A stretch of DNA of 64,000 nt from Lingula anatina. Taxonomy: Eukaryota; Brachiopoda; Lingulata; Lingulida; Lingulidae. The DNA lies in NCBI RefSeq assembly GCF_001039355.2, contig NW_019775479.1, positions 179,619 to 243,618 of the forward strand, written 5' to 3'. Below are positions 39,101 through 62,544 of this stretch, one piece after another. The position numbers and the translations under genes are program-made. The stretch's first letter is position 1; each line of letters starts with the position of its first letter. Under the pieces are notes generated by a model. The model was not told where the DNA came from. It did not search any database and worked only from the letters and a program-made list of their open reading frames with translations.

Positions 39101-41659
39101 AGTCTAGACACATATTTAATGTACTAGTTTTGCAGTTAGGTATATAGTTAATGTCTCTGGAAGGAAGCTCACCATAGGAAAGGTGCAGATCTACTGATGT
39201 TCAGGTTATGTTGATGGTTTACTGCAGATACTATGTAACCTTCTTCATGCACTGTCAGTGGAGATAACCTGGACAGGGTAGCAGCTGGAATACATACCAC
39301 AAAGGTGCATTAATATTTTTATTACCTTTTATATGAAATACATTGTAGTTAAAAAACAAAATTTCAGCTGTAGTAACATAGTAACAAACACACATTTCAA
39401 AATTTTCTGAACTTTCTGTAAACAAAAATGTCACGTCCTTCACCATTAACAGGTGCTTATAATACACAAATTTCAATTAGAAATATTCATATGGAAGTTT
39501 TTCTCACCTTTGTCAAAGAACTTGTACCTGACATAGCACCTGGCATTCTTGTCCAGTTTAGTTTGTCCAGCTATGAGGGCATTGGTCAGTGGGAAAGCTC
39601 CCATGTCCAAATGGACAGTTACATGGTTTATGCTGTCTGAACTTTCATCTGCATTTTCAAATGAAATTCAACATAAGAACTAAAACCATCTAACATACTA
39701 ACACAATATTGGTTCAGAGTCATACATAGCAAGATTCCTAAACCTCATTAGATTCTCGATATTCATAAAAATTAAAAGGTGCACTGTTAAATGATCATTT
39801 TAACTAAAATAAACACAAAGAGTGCCAAGTTATAAGTTGTATATAAGATGACCTTTTTTTATTATTTTATCTTTAATATCCAGCAGGCATCCCATTACCT
39901 GCACTTTCCCAGTCATCCTCCAGGTCATACTCAGGAGCCCAACCCACTCCTCTGGCAGCATGGATCACTCTACCACGGTCATCATGGTGAGCAAACCTGA
40001 GTGACACCTCAAGTCCACCAACCACACGCTCTAGCCCTTTGTTTCCATGGTGAGGGGAGGAATCATCTGCCTGTACTTCATCTTTTCCAGCCTTTTTTGC
40101 CCAGCCCAGGGATGGGAGGTGGACAGGGTACCAGCCATGGAGACCTGATCAAAACAAAAAAGCCTTGCGTTTTTTAATATATGTATACATCAATCATACA
40201 ATATTTAAAGCAAGATATTAATATTGTGAAGTCATGTATTGTATTATAAAGTTTGAGTTAAATCATTACAATATTTAGGACTGAGGGTATCTGATGCTAT
40301 TGAAACAACAGAATTTAAACATCTTTTAAGAACAAGAATTGTTACAGAAACATAACTTTACCAGTCTTATGAGTAAGAAGATAGAGCAGTGGTATAGTTG
40401 TTGTCCCCAGTAATACATCTCCAGTCTTTGTGAACAGTTTTCTACCAGTTACTTCTGCTGATCCCGTGTATACATACTGACCATCTAAGTCTGAAAGAGA
40501 AGTCAAAGAGAAAATGTATGAGATACTTTCAAATATTTTTTTCACCATTCTTTGACCAAATTTGGACATTCTATATCAACTACATCAAATGAATCACTGA
40601 CTGTTATATTCAAGTATACTCGTTTTTCAAGAAGTGAATGTAATGGTCAAATCTGACTATAAATATGAAGGCGAGAGACTTGTGAAGAGGAGATATCATC
40701 ATCCAAAAACAACAGACAGCATTCCACTCCCCATTACCAGGAGACAGCCCAGGTACTTGATGCCACATCTCAAAGGTGACCTCTGCTGTCTCCAGTATCT
40801 CGGCCAGGCAGAGGGCGTCACTGTCTTCCTCTGTCCACAGCAGAGGACATGGGAAGTCCATGAAGTAGGAGAACTCTGGAGCAAATGTCCTGGCCACAGT
40901 CCTAGTGATACGCTCATCCTGGGGTACAAGGAGTGAGAAGGTTTTGATACAGGATTAGATACACAAATAACGGTTCTTTACTCAATGAACAGAATTCAAG
41001 AATGTTTGACATGCAATTACTTAAACAGCACCCAAAATCCCCAACTTGAAATGACAGAAAATATCCCAGGAAAAGATTTATAACTTCACCTCTGCATTCT
41101 GTTCCATCAATTACTTTTTCAACATATTTTTCCTTTTATTTTTTGTACTTTAAATGTTTTTCTTAGTGTTAGAATGCAAGAAAGTTTCAAGAAATGCTAT
41201 CATTATAAACATTTAAGTGATGCTGCTGATTTGATTATTATCAATAAACATAATTTTTCTACCTACTTGTTTTGATAGGAAGGACAGCCTGGTTCTGACA
41301 TATGCATTAACCCCTACTTCAGCTGGATACTGCATTCCATCATCATGTCTGGCTACAGCCACTGCAGCAGCCTATAAGATATACATGTAACAATAAGGCT
41401 TATCTTCTGAAATAGACTAACTCTTACTTCAGCTAGGTACTGTATTCCAGCATCATTTCTAACTATAGTCACAGCAACAGCCTTTGAGAGACCTGTTGTC
41501 ATTTCTTAATTGACATGACTTAACTGTGCCTTAATAATCAACTGTCAGTACTGGCCAATCGTATGTACAGTAGTTCTTCATGCTGTAGTTTGACTTGGGA
41601 ACTCTCTCACACTGAACATTTCTGCTATATATAAAGTCCATTATTACATCAGAGATATC

Positions 41660-41734
<75 letters not shown>

Positions 41735-44700
41735 CACTGTTTATGAAATTGACTTCATTGGCACATTTGTAACCTTAATATAAAGTATGTAAATGTGCCC
41801 TAACCTTCAGTCCTGATGCCCTGACAATGCCCACAGAGATGCAGACTTGAGCTGAAGCCACAGCATGACTGGCTGTGCCATATTTCTCCTCTGGGGAAGC
41901 CTGTAAGAGGTCAAGAGTCAAGTCTAAAATGTTAGCTATAAACAACACTTGCATGATGGATATTACTACAAAATATATCAAAATCAATGAGTTTACAATC
42001 CGTGGGATTAAGAGTTGTAAGTCTAGACTGTGATGTTGTCTACATATTTTTTTTAACTCACTTTTAAAATATTGTTGATTATATGACAAGTTACCTTCAA
42101 TGTGTTGGTTTTGTAATGAACAGTCACTTCTAGTAACCCAGCTTCTTTTAACTGAAAGAAAAAGATAATAACCCTTACGTACAACCAAGAAAATTGACTT
42201 CACAAACCTTTTTTTTTAATAATTCAAAATCTCTTTTCTTACAAATGGGAAACAGAGCTAAGAGACAAAATAATAATGATATCATTATGTCACAGTGTTC
42301 TACCCCAGTGACATACCTTTGCCCTCTCCTCAGGTCCAAGGTTGTCCGAGTCTCCTGCCAGTGTGGTCAGGGGCAGAGAGAAGGTTTGGACACTGGGCTC
42401 TCCTCTTTTCTGCATGGTCACCATTGCACATAGCTTGGCCAGGGGTAGCACAGCCTGGAAGGCAGAGCAAAAAGCAATATATATAATGTCATTATGTTGT
42501 TTGACTCTGGGATAGGAGGGGGGGCACATCAATAAAATTGGAATCATAAAAGACTGTCAGAAACACTGTTGCCAATATGACATGATTGAAGCAATAGTGC
42601 ATCCGATAAACAGAAATACATATCTGGTAATGACTTTATCTTTTCAATGGGGAAAATTGTGAATTTTACAGATACAATTATCTTTAAATTAGAACATTCT
42701 TATCGAGAGGTAGCTACAAAATTGAATGGCAGGCTACTCTGTTGTTCTATTTTATACGGTAAAAGCACCACAGATAAATGTTATGCAAAATACATTTTCA
42801 ATGATTCCAAAATTATGTATCTGAAAGATTGATCATTTTTCCCCCATGGAAAAGATTGAGCCATTATGTTACTGTAAATCCACCTTACCTTTGCAATGAC
42901 TTGGTCTCTGACATTGGGATAGTAATATCTGCACCATACTTCAATGGGGACACCACCACCTCCACCCCCTGCTCCTGCACAGGCTGTAAAAGACAGCAAA
43001 CACACATATATACTACCATAATAATACTATATCAACTAAATATAACAAGGTAATTTGTAACTTTACACATAACAGTAAGCTAATGAGTTAATGATTTTCA
43101 AAAGACATCTGAGTCTGACATTTTTTAATTAATAAAACATGTGCACAGATTACATTGAATAATTTGACCAACTTAAATCAATCAAAGCTACACTATTAAA
43201 ATTGTTTCATTACCAAACTGAGAGTAATACAGTATATTCATTACACTGTGTACCTGTAACCAGCTCTCTCTGGACAGGAGTGCCCTCTGGTAGTAGAATC
43301 CGATGTCTGGTCACTTCATGAAACGTAGGGTCTGGTATACACAGGGTGGTGGCTGTCCTAAAAGGTTTCAGTGTAGGCACAGCTGGAAGAGAAAACAGTA
43401 AAATTTCACTTTCACTGAAAGTTATCTTAAACTAATAGTTTCAAAATTCTTTTCACAACAGTCAGGTGAAATTCTAATACAAATGTACATATGTTAAAGT
43501 GCTCATGAATGGACATAATTATGGTATAAATACCCCCTCAAATGAATTATAACAAGATTGATCTGATATCAAACAAATAGAGATATATATACATAAAGAA
43601 TAGTATGACAAATTTCATAAAGCTATTGAAAGTCAGTATATAGATATTGCTGACTTACCATATTGTATGGCAGGTACCCCAGGTTGCTTGGTCTGCTGCT
43701 GTGCAGGGAAATGGTACTGTATGAAACAATCTGCCTCTCCCCAGATCATGTCATCAAACAACTTCAGGCCTTTCACACCCTCTATCACAAACTCAAACAC
43801 ATGCTCAACTACAATAAGAAAAGAATACCTCTTTAACTTATTGAAGTCACAGAAATATGTACTCTTTACCTCTTCTGTAAAAAAATGGGTTGGTATTAAC
43901 AGTGGAAACAAGAGACATGTTTTAAGATAATAACATCTAACTAGATGCCTAAAGCTTTGATTTTTTCCGTTTCAATCACCTCAAAAAAAGATCAATTTGA
44001 CTTAGAGAATATGTTGCGTGTACTGGTAACAACTGCAAGTTGAGTATACTAACATGGAGGCAACTTCACTTACCCAAGACCTCTGTGGGTGGGTAGTCTT
44101 CTGGTCTTCTACTGGAGACATCTCCCACAACATGTTGTCTGGAACAGATAAAAACTATCATGTTAAAATTTAATACCAAGTAAAGACTGTCTTTCCAAAT
44201 GAATAAAAATGTCATTAACTACAAACTACAATTTATGATAATGTTTGAAGCATCTACCATGAAACTAAATAATATTATCTTTCTTTTTTATGTAATATAA
44301 GATCAAGTATTTTAAAACAAAAAGAAACATTTCTGCAACTAAAAGGAACGCATTTACTGTGAAAATAATGGAGATGTGTCTTATACCTTTCAAGATAATG
44401 CTGTGGTCTCTGAGGCATAGAACTGTCCCCATTCTTATCTAGTTTCAGTCTCTGGAGTGCAGACACCTGGAAAATACAACAAATCAAGGATTGCAGTGGA
44501 CATGCACCACAGAACACAGGTTGTCATCAAACTGTTTCAAGTAATCACATGGAATTGAATTCTCATCACTGACAATTTTGTATGAAAAACGTTCTGATGA
44601 TAAGCAAAAAGTTTAGACCTATAGCCTTCCAAATGTAAAACTGTTTTCCAATTTATTATACTACAGATTACAAGTTATGATTTACTATGGAATTCACTTG

Positions 44701-46363
44701 TAAAAGTTTCATGCTCTTCAGTGGGTGTGCACCAACCAAAATGCAAAAACTGTTTGTCTGCCAGAGTTACAGAGGGCACATTTTGGTCACAGATTTGAAC
44801 AGATTAAGTGTGGTCCTCTTACCTGTTCTGCAGATCCCACTGCCAGCAGCACCTTCAACTGTCCAAACTGTATTCCTGTGAATGGGTCTTGTACTGGCAG
44901 CCAGTTGTCCACAGACACCACTGGGTACTAAATATATAAGCAAGAAGCATCATGTGATTTCTGCACAAAAATCAGTTTCAACATCTTATGAACTATGGAA
45001 ATCAGTTCAGTTGAAACCACATGTATTACTGCTAAGACTGCAAGAATAATAAGAAAAGAAATGTTTAATTCCATTAAAGACATTTCAAAAGAAACCGTTA
45101 AAAATGTTACCATTTTGGCAAATTTTGCATAAAATTATTTGAAATAATAACAGACCTGTGATTTCAGCAGAGCTCTGCAAATCTTCCTGTCTCTAAATGA
45201 CATGTAAAACTGGTGCAAGGACAGCTTCACAATGCCCACCAACTTGTCATTCTGGGCTCCAGTCTTCTTGTCCCAGACCTCCAGCACCATAAAGTTATTC
45301 CTCATCCTCTCCAATAAGTACTGAGTCACTAATACAGGTCCAATCTAAATGGAAACATGACTCTGAATATATGTGCTTTTATGTCTAAAGTTGACTTTTA
45401 TGAGTATAGCCAACTTAGTATAGCTGTCATTATTATTCATAAGTTGTCATTATTTCATCATACATTTAAAAATTAAGTTTACCTTTGTACCTTTAAGATT
45501 CCTTACCTGTACAAAATTGAAGACTGGGTTAAAAGTTCCCCAGCAAACACTAGAAGTCACTGCATCATCACACCAAAACATTCTACACACAAGGTACAGG
45601 TTTCTGGTAGCCATATCTCTACCCGTCCAACCTGAAATATAGTAACTTCTATGATGTAAAACTATATTTAATGTATGGCTGCAAGATTCTGAAAACTACA
45701 CTGTTTTCTAATTTCATATTTTCCTCTCTTACAGTCACATAAAACTGAGCTTTTTTCTTCTGCAAAGAGCTAAGACCCTGTATGTTCCACAGCTGTATAT
45801 ATGCTGAAAGTCCCTTACCTAGCGTACTTGGAGCAGGTGGTTGCTTGGTATTTATGTGTGGGGGAAGCAACCCCTGGAGGTTGATATTTCTTCCCTCTGG
45901 TACTAGTAACAGGGTGTGGAGGGTCATAGCCTGTAATTTCAGTGCATTATCATTTACATATATAAAACATAGACAAAAAACTTAATTAAAACTTTTTGAA
46001 AAACTATTTTGAAAAAGTAAATTAAAACATAAGCCTAAATAAAAATACTTAAATGTAAACCTTAATTTTAAACCAAATATGTTGCCTAGTGCTCTATTTG
46101 ATTTTTTTTGTTTTTAACATTTCAAACACAATAAACTATTTCATATTAGAAACAGTAACATGCCTCCATGCTGTCCTGCACTGTAGCTAGTCCTGTGTAG
46201 TCTAGAGGCATTTGATACATCTGTTTGGGCTGCATCTGTACTGGTGGAGGCTGTGCAGGGGGTGCTCTGGGAGGCCCTGAGGGGTGGTCCAGGGGCATCT
46301 CATGGATGTTGGTGGGTCTGGGCTCTGTTTGGGTGGCATGGGAGCTGACACTGCCTGGTGGCT
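33165..46363 (-). CDS. C2CD3: C2CD3, middle and 3' part (exons 18-46), connected copy
   Basis: Transcript-order exons: 18 46164-46363; 19 45819-45930; 20 45507-45631; 21 45156-45344; 22 44823-44927; 23 44387-44466; 24 44074-44138; 25 43659-43808; 26 43254-43382; 27 42889-42983; 28 42317-42454; 29 42095-42151; 30 41805-41900; 31 41267-41371; 32 40738-40918; 33 40362-40490; 34 39899-40144; 35 39508-39648; 36 39173-39284; 37 38759-38917; 38 38360-38459; 39 37837-38057; 40 37309-37465; 41 37016-37067; 42 36501-36700; 43 35803-36122; 44 33912-35495; 45 33555-33684; 46 33165-33341. Joined to exons 1-17 (50896-57470) it gives 2,658 aa (human 2,353). Human-like blocks include [46 protein letters not shown] and [15 protein letters not shown]. 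Several C2 domains span about residues 550-1920; exon 44 (about 2029-2557) is charged, Ser/Pro-rich and probably disordered. The protein acts at the centriole distal end in distal-appendage assembly and ciliogenesis. Confidence 0.93.
33685..33911 (-). other. C2CD3: U12-type GT-AG intron 44 of C2CD3 (copy 2)
   Basis: The same minor-class signals as in copy 1: donor GTATCCTTTC, branch-point-like CCCTTGAC and acceptor AG after TCATATTATCAT. Intron length is 227 nt here against 240 nt in copy 1; splice signals are kept while the intron interior differs. Confidence 0.82.
41428..41481 (-). other. C2CD3: Duplicated exon-31 fragment in C2CD3 intron 30 (copy 2)
   Basis: A 54-nt block beginning after AG and ending at GAA|GTAAGA, with 18 open codons, about 80 percent identical to the start of exon 31. 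It lies 56 nt upstream of exon 31 in transcript direction. It could be a decayed exon duplicate or an alternative exon; the short spacing makes joint inclusion with exon 31 unlikely. Confidence 0.6.
41664..41733. repeat. AC microsatellite (copy 2 allele, about 35 units)
   Basis: A perfect AC run in C2CD3 intron 30, allelic to 30429-30462 but about twice its length. Confidence 0.95.
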
Positions 46364-46675
46364 CTGTTGTATGGGGAGAAGAAATCTTTATTAATCGATA
46401 TATTCATGTATCAGCAATGAAAATGTACGTGTAACAATTGTGAAACTGTGGTTTTGCGAACTAGCCATCAAGGATGTAACAGATTAAGCAGAATTTTTTT
46501 ATAAGTATCATCTATAAGTAAAAACAAGTGGCCACTATGAGAGAGCTCATGAAATAAGCAAGTTTAGTAGCTACTAGCAAGACAAGCTTGCTTTTGATTA
46601 AGCATCTTTTCTTTCATTTATTAAGAATTCAATGAGTCTGAGACAAATGGATGAATTAATAAAATTTTGTCTTTG
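42716..46675. repeat. Duplicated block B, copy 1 (probable haplotype overlap)
   Basis: About 4 kb with C2CD3 exons 18-27, repeated at 46677-50862. It ends exactly at the n at 46676. The ends of the block are almost identical between copies, while about 43900-44700 (against 47880-48730) is visibly more divergent with many indels. Confidence 0.85.
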
Positions 46676-46676
46676 N
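46676..46676. other. Contig join (n)
   Basis: One n between the C2CD3 exon 17-18 intron on the left and sequence of the exon 27 neighbourhood on the right. The left sequence continues properly only at 50862, so the two contigs overlap by about 4 kb. Confidence 0.9.
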
Positions 46677-46848
46677 AAAAATGAATGGCAGGCTACTCTG
46701 TTGTTCTATTTTATACGGTAAAAGCTCCACAGATAAATGCTATGCAAAAATACATTTTCAATGATTCCGAAATTATGTATCTGAAAGATTGATCATTTTT
46801 CCCCCATGGAAAAGATTGAGCCATTATGTTACTGTAAATCCACCTTAC

Positions 46849-57470
<10,622 letters not shown>

Positions 57471-57758
57471 TCTGTTTTATTTTATTAAACCCTATAACGA
57501 AGCATACACTATTTGTTCGATATGTCCAAATTCTTGACATTTTGTTTTGGCCGCCATATCTGCTGACGCACCTTCGATAGTTCGCGTCTTGATTTTAGTT
57601 TTTTAGTGTTTGGGCAAATATTTCTTTGAAATATAAGCAAACTCCTTGAACTTAATTTTGTTTTTTGGAATTTTAGACTATGAAGTATTTCAGGGACTAT
57701 TTAGTTTTATTGTGATTGTTAGGACTCCGAGAAACTGCGAGATCAAAACAAATTCAAG
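57471..57758. promoter_or_regulatory. Bidirectional promoter between C2CD3 and PPME1
   Basis: There are 288 bp between the C2CD3 ATG (57470, minus) and the PPME1 ATG (57759, plus). A YY1-like site in reverse orientation, GGCCGCCATAT, lies at about 57549-57559. No TATA box is convincing. The same divergent arrangement of these two genes is, to my knowledge, present at human 11q13.4. Confidence 0.7.
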
Positions 57759-60700
57759 ATGTCTGCTCTCAGGAAAGATTTGCTGAAAAGCAAATTACCT
57801 CCAATGCCACCCCCTGGAGTTGGGTAAGTACAGTGAAAAAACTCACGATGGTGTCTTTTATGCAAATAAAAGCAATGATAGAAGTGTGCCTTACTGCAAC
57901 TTTTTATTTTGACTTAACAAAAGCAATACTACTCGAAGTCTTTGAAAGGGGGGGGTTAAGCCACTGACTGCTACAAATTTGCGAATTGTTCAAACCAAAA
58001 ATATACAGGTTTGTGGGGATAACAGAGGCTCAACTGTAAATGAAAAAAATATTTCTGGGAATCAGAAAGGAAATGGTGTCATTATTTAGGTCATATTTTG
58101 AAATTGTTTTTTGTTTAAAAGACAAGCTTTCACACTATTTACTTTTGTCATTACAGTGGAATGAAGAGACCCCCTATTAGAAAGCGTGACTACACACCTT
58201 TATATTGGGACAAATACTTTGACAAGGAGGAGGATGTGAAAGTTGATGAGAAAAATATATCCTTGCTTATGCTATAAATACATGGCTGTGTTTAAACAAT
58301 TTTATTAATGTTATATCAATGATATGGCTAAATGAATCGAACTAAATTTCATCTTTGGTTTTACAGACTGCTTCCACTATCTGTTGCTGTTCTGTATTTC
58401 ATCTTAACTTAGACATACATATTCCGAGTATATACTAGTGGTAATGAAGGACCAGTCGTGTTTCTGTTACATGGTGGAGGGCACTCAGCACTCTCTTGGG
58501 CAGTCTTTTCTGTGAGTATGGAAGTTTTTTTCCTAGTGACAGTTTTTAAATGAGATTAAATGAACAAATTAAAAGAAATGTGATAAGAAAAAAAAGACAT
58601 TCACCAATATACAGTCAGGTTGTGCTGGTGCTGTGTTTGCACTATTTGAATTTCCAGGGTGAATACTTTTTAATGCAAGAACGTGAAAAATCACTGTACT
58701 AGTACACAGTCATTACTCTCTATATCTTTTACTCAGTTCTTGCTGCATTAAACACAATTCCTTTTTCATCTTCCAGTCTATCATAACAAGGGAAATGGTA
58801 TGCCGCTGTGCAGCTGTAGACCTCAGAGGACATGGTGAGTTGTTTACTATTTAAGTTTTGTGTCAGATTATAGGTAATATTATACCCAGGCTTATGAGTC
58901 TCTGGTAAATAACCTCTAGTGGAATTATTACAATATTTAACTCATTTTCTTTGTAATAACCATATTTTATTTTTCCATGAGAGGTTTTCGAGCCTGGTGT
59001 TTTAGAGCTGAAATAGCATGCATCTATATTAAGGTCGAAAAATCAATTGCATATAATCAAAAACAATTATATAGGCAAATAAAGACTCTCTTGTTAAAGC
59101 TGTCTTGTTTTATATAAACATTTTATCAATGTTCCAGGAGACTCCCAGACTGCTGATGAGACAGACCTGTCTGCTGAGACTATGTCCACGTAAGGTTTTA
59201 CTTCATCAGAGTTATAGAGTAAATAAGACAAGTATTTATATGCATTGAACAAATCCTGTATGCACTGCCATTTTACTTCCACGTGGCATGCTTTTGGGGA
59301 ATTTTCACTATTCTTGTTTGAAAGATGTAACTGTTGAGATTTGTGTGAGGAGAAATACAGGATAGGAGAGCTTATAAGCTGCTAGGTTTTGTATAAGGGG
59401 AAATTAGGGGAAGGGTAGGTGCTAAGGGTAAGAGAAGTATAAGAGGAAATTCAGAAGTGGAAAGGTCAGGTTTTCCCTCTTCTCTTTCACCAGTCTTGTG
59501 TCCATCACTACATTTGTTCTCCTTCATCTTTTTCGCAGAGATGTTGGTAACATAATCCAGGCCATGTATGGAGATGACCCTCCTCCCATTATATTGATGG
59601 GTCACAGGTAAGAAACATAATATGCTACACTGGGCTTGCAATTTTTTTTTCGTTTAGCCAAATCACCACTTTTTTGTTGATTTGTTATCAAAATGGTTAT
59701 TATTTGACTAAAACAAGTTAAATCAAGCCCTTTTTCTTTAGCCAATTTAAGTAAGTTTTAGCATTTGGCTAAATTGGCGAGTGTTAGCGCTACCCCAGCT
59801 ACACCTGTCTTTTTTATCAGTGATGTGTTTGTCTTCAGAGAGTGGCAGTTTTAAAAATTTTAAGCCCAGAATCTTTATATTGACATTGAGTGGATTACTT
59901 CTCTCACAATGAAAATATGATGTGAAGTTTGAAAAATATACATAACAGTTAATAAAAACTGAACAAAGGTGCCTTTTCTTATTGGTTTTATGTAGTGATT
60001 GTATGTATTATATATATACTTCAGCATGGGAGGTGCTATAGCTGTACACACTGCACACAGAAACCTAGTACCATCACTCATAGGCCTGGTTGTTATAGAT
60101 GTGGTAGAGGGGACAGCTCTAGAAGCTTTGTCCAGTATGCAGTCCTTCCTAAGGAGCAGGCCTAAAAGTTTTAAATCTCTGGAAGTGGCAATAGAATGGG
60201 CGTAAGTACAGCAGTGTACCCGTGTTGATGGTTCCTGTATTGAAATCTGTGTACCTTTGAATTATAGCAATATGATTTACCTGTTCATATCAAGTGCACT
60301 TTAGATTTTACTGTGTCTTAAAAGTTGACAATTTTGCATATGTGTCATGTATGTCTTTCTTGATCTGCAATATGTGACTTCTAGAGAGAACAACTGTTAA
60401 TAAGTACTCTAGTAATTAAGAACCTGATTAAAAAAATAAGTGAGCCCAAGTTTTTTTTTCATGTTATTGAATAGCAATTTAAAGTGTTCTAATTAAATTG
60501 TGAAACAAACTCTGCTCCAATTGTTCCAGGGTGAGAGCAGGCCAGATTCGTAATGTAGAATCAGCCAGGGTCTCTATGGTGGGACAGGTGAAAAGGTAAA
60601 GTGTGTTGGTGTATATATAAAGTGTAGATGATTACAAGTCCAAACTGTCTCACATTCATGTATAACTGACTCAAGAGTAAATTTGTCAATCTCCCTTACA

Positions 60701-62476
60701 AACAGTTGAATATGGCTAAAGGTAAAAAGGAAAGCTTCAACTTTTTTTACAATGTGTCTTTTATTTTGGTACGAAGTTTTGTCCTTTTGATCACGTAGGT
60801 TGCTTTGGCATTGTCATCCATTCATGTTGCACTGTCAGTTTTCATTTATTTCCCTTAAAATTTTTGAAGATTAGAAACTTGATCAATTTTTTGGATTGAG
60901 ATACATCTTCATTACAGAGCTGATACAAGTGAAACTGCCTCCTCAGAGTTGGAGCACCTTCATGAACAGCAGCTTACAAACAATGTTGTTAACTCAGATG
61001 CCATACTGGAAGAGGAGGAGGAGGAAGATGGGGAGAGCAATCAAGATATAAAGAAACAGAAATCCAATAATGGTGCCCAGTTCACAAAGCCAGAATCTAA
61101 TGGGGTAACTACTATATTCTTTCACTGGTATTCAACAAGTGTTTCTAGTAGAAGATATAGTTAATGTTTGGATGCTTTCACATTAATAGATAATTTAATT
61201 GGTAAAGTCCTCTGATAAATAAATGATTGGTTCCATTTCTACACAGAGCCCAAGTTAATGGACCTCTCATTATGGGGAGACAGACAGAAAGACCACAATA
61301 TACATTGTATATAATACTTTGCAAAGAAGATTTGCTCTTTTGTTTGAATATAGTTATCTCTTACAAAAGCATCTACTTGAAATTAGCATGGATATGTTTT
61401 TTCTTTACAGCCAAGTGCACCACAATATACATGGAGAATAGATCTCACAAAGACAGATAAATTTTGGAAAGGTAAGGGATATTTGCTCAAAATACAAAAT
61501 CTGGCTTGCTGTCATGCTGCTGTGACTAGCAGATTTTTTTTATAGTCAAACAGATATGGACTCTCAGATGCTTTGTGTTTAAATGCAGTACATAATTTTA
61601 TCAGAACTTGCATGCATATATCTGTTTTCCAGGCTGGTTCCAAGGTCTTTCAAACCTATTCCTAGAGTGTAATGTGCCAAAGATGCTACTGCTTGCAGGT
61701 AAGAAGCTTTCATTGTTAGCAACCAATAAGCATGGCCTAGATTTACAGTGGAACGTGTAAAATATAAATCTTGGAATTAAGACATTTTCACAATAGACTG
61801 TAATAAAATAATTTTGATTTGTTTTACGTGTTTTAATATTTTTTGCTTAAGTTTATTGACTGTATGTTACAGAGGCAGAAATCTCACACATCCCTTTTCA
61901 CACTGTAATGGCTTGGATAACATTTAATAGAAACAGATTTGCAATTGATTACAAAGTTTTTGAATCACTACTATGATATTATTCAGTATATATTGTTTAC
62001 GAAATTTAAATGATTTTACTCAATTATTCCTTGGTTCTATTTAATCAGTATTGTCATACAATGTTTTCAGGTGTCGACCGTTTAGACAAAGATTTGACAA
62101 TAGGACAGATGCAAGGTAGGCAGTGGCCTTTATTGTTATCTATACCTTTTCCAAATTACACACCTTAGTCATAATTATGAACTCCTAAATAGTAGTAGTT
62201 TTATGGCATCGCGTATGAGAGTTAGTTTCTCCTGTAAAAAATTCCATAAAATGTCTTATTTCAGGTAAATTTTGGATGCAGGTACTACCCCAGTGTGGGC
62301 ATGCTGTGCATGAGGACTCCCCAGACAAAGTGGCTGATGCCATTGCCTCTTTTATGGACAGGAACAAATTTGCTGCATATAAAGAAGGCTTTAACAGGTG
62401 AGAAATGACTATTTATCAAATTTTTAAACAGTTTCAATGAAAAAAGGTATATTGTTAAGAATGTTTTTGTCAGTCC

Positions 62477-62544
<68 letters not shown>

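Larger units (their letters stand above)
31109..42357. repeat. Large duplicated block A, copy 2 (probable haplotype overlap)
   Basis: Second copy of 20039-31107. It begins directly after the n at 31108 and runs on without a break into C2CD3 exons 28 and 27, so this is the copy that connects to the rest of the gene. Main differences from copy 1 are a 246-bp MITE (31268-31513), a longer AC run, a 21-nt exon 43 insertion and a 12-nt exon 44 deletion. Confidence 0.85.

Noticed and set aside
42928-42983. Gly-rich run in C2CD3 exon 27 as a simple repeat artefact
   Set aside because: It is in frame, flanked by conserved [14 protein letters not shown], and human C2CD3 has a shorter Gly stretch at the same place, so it is coding.
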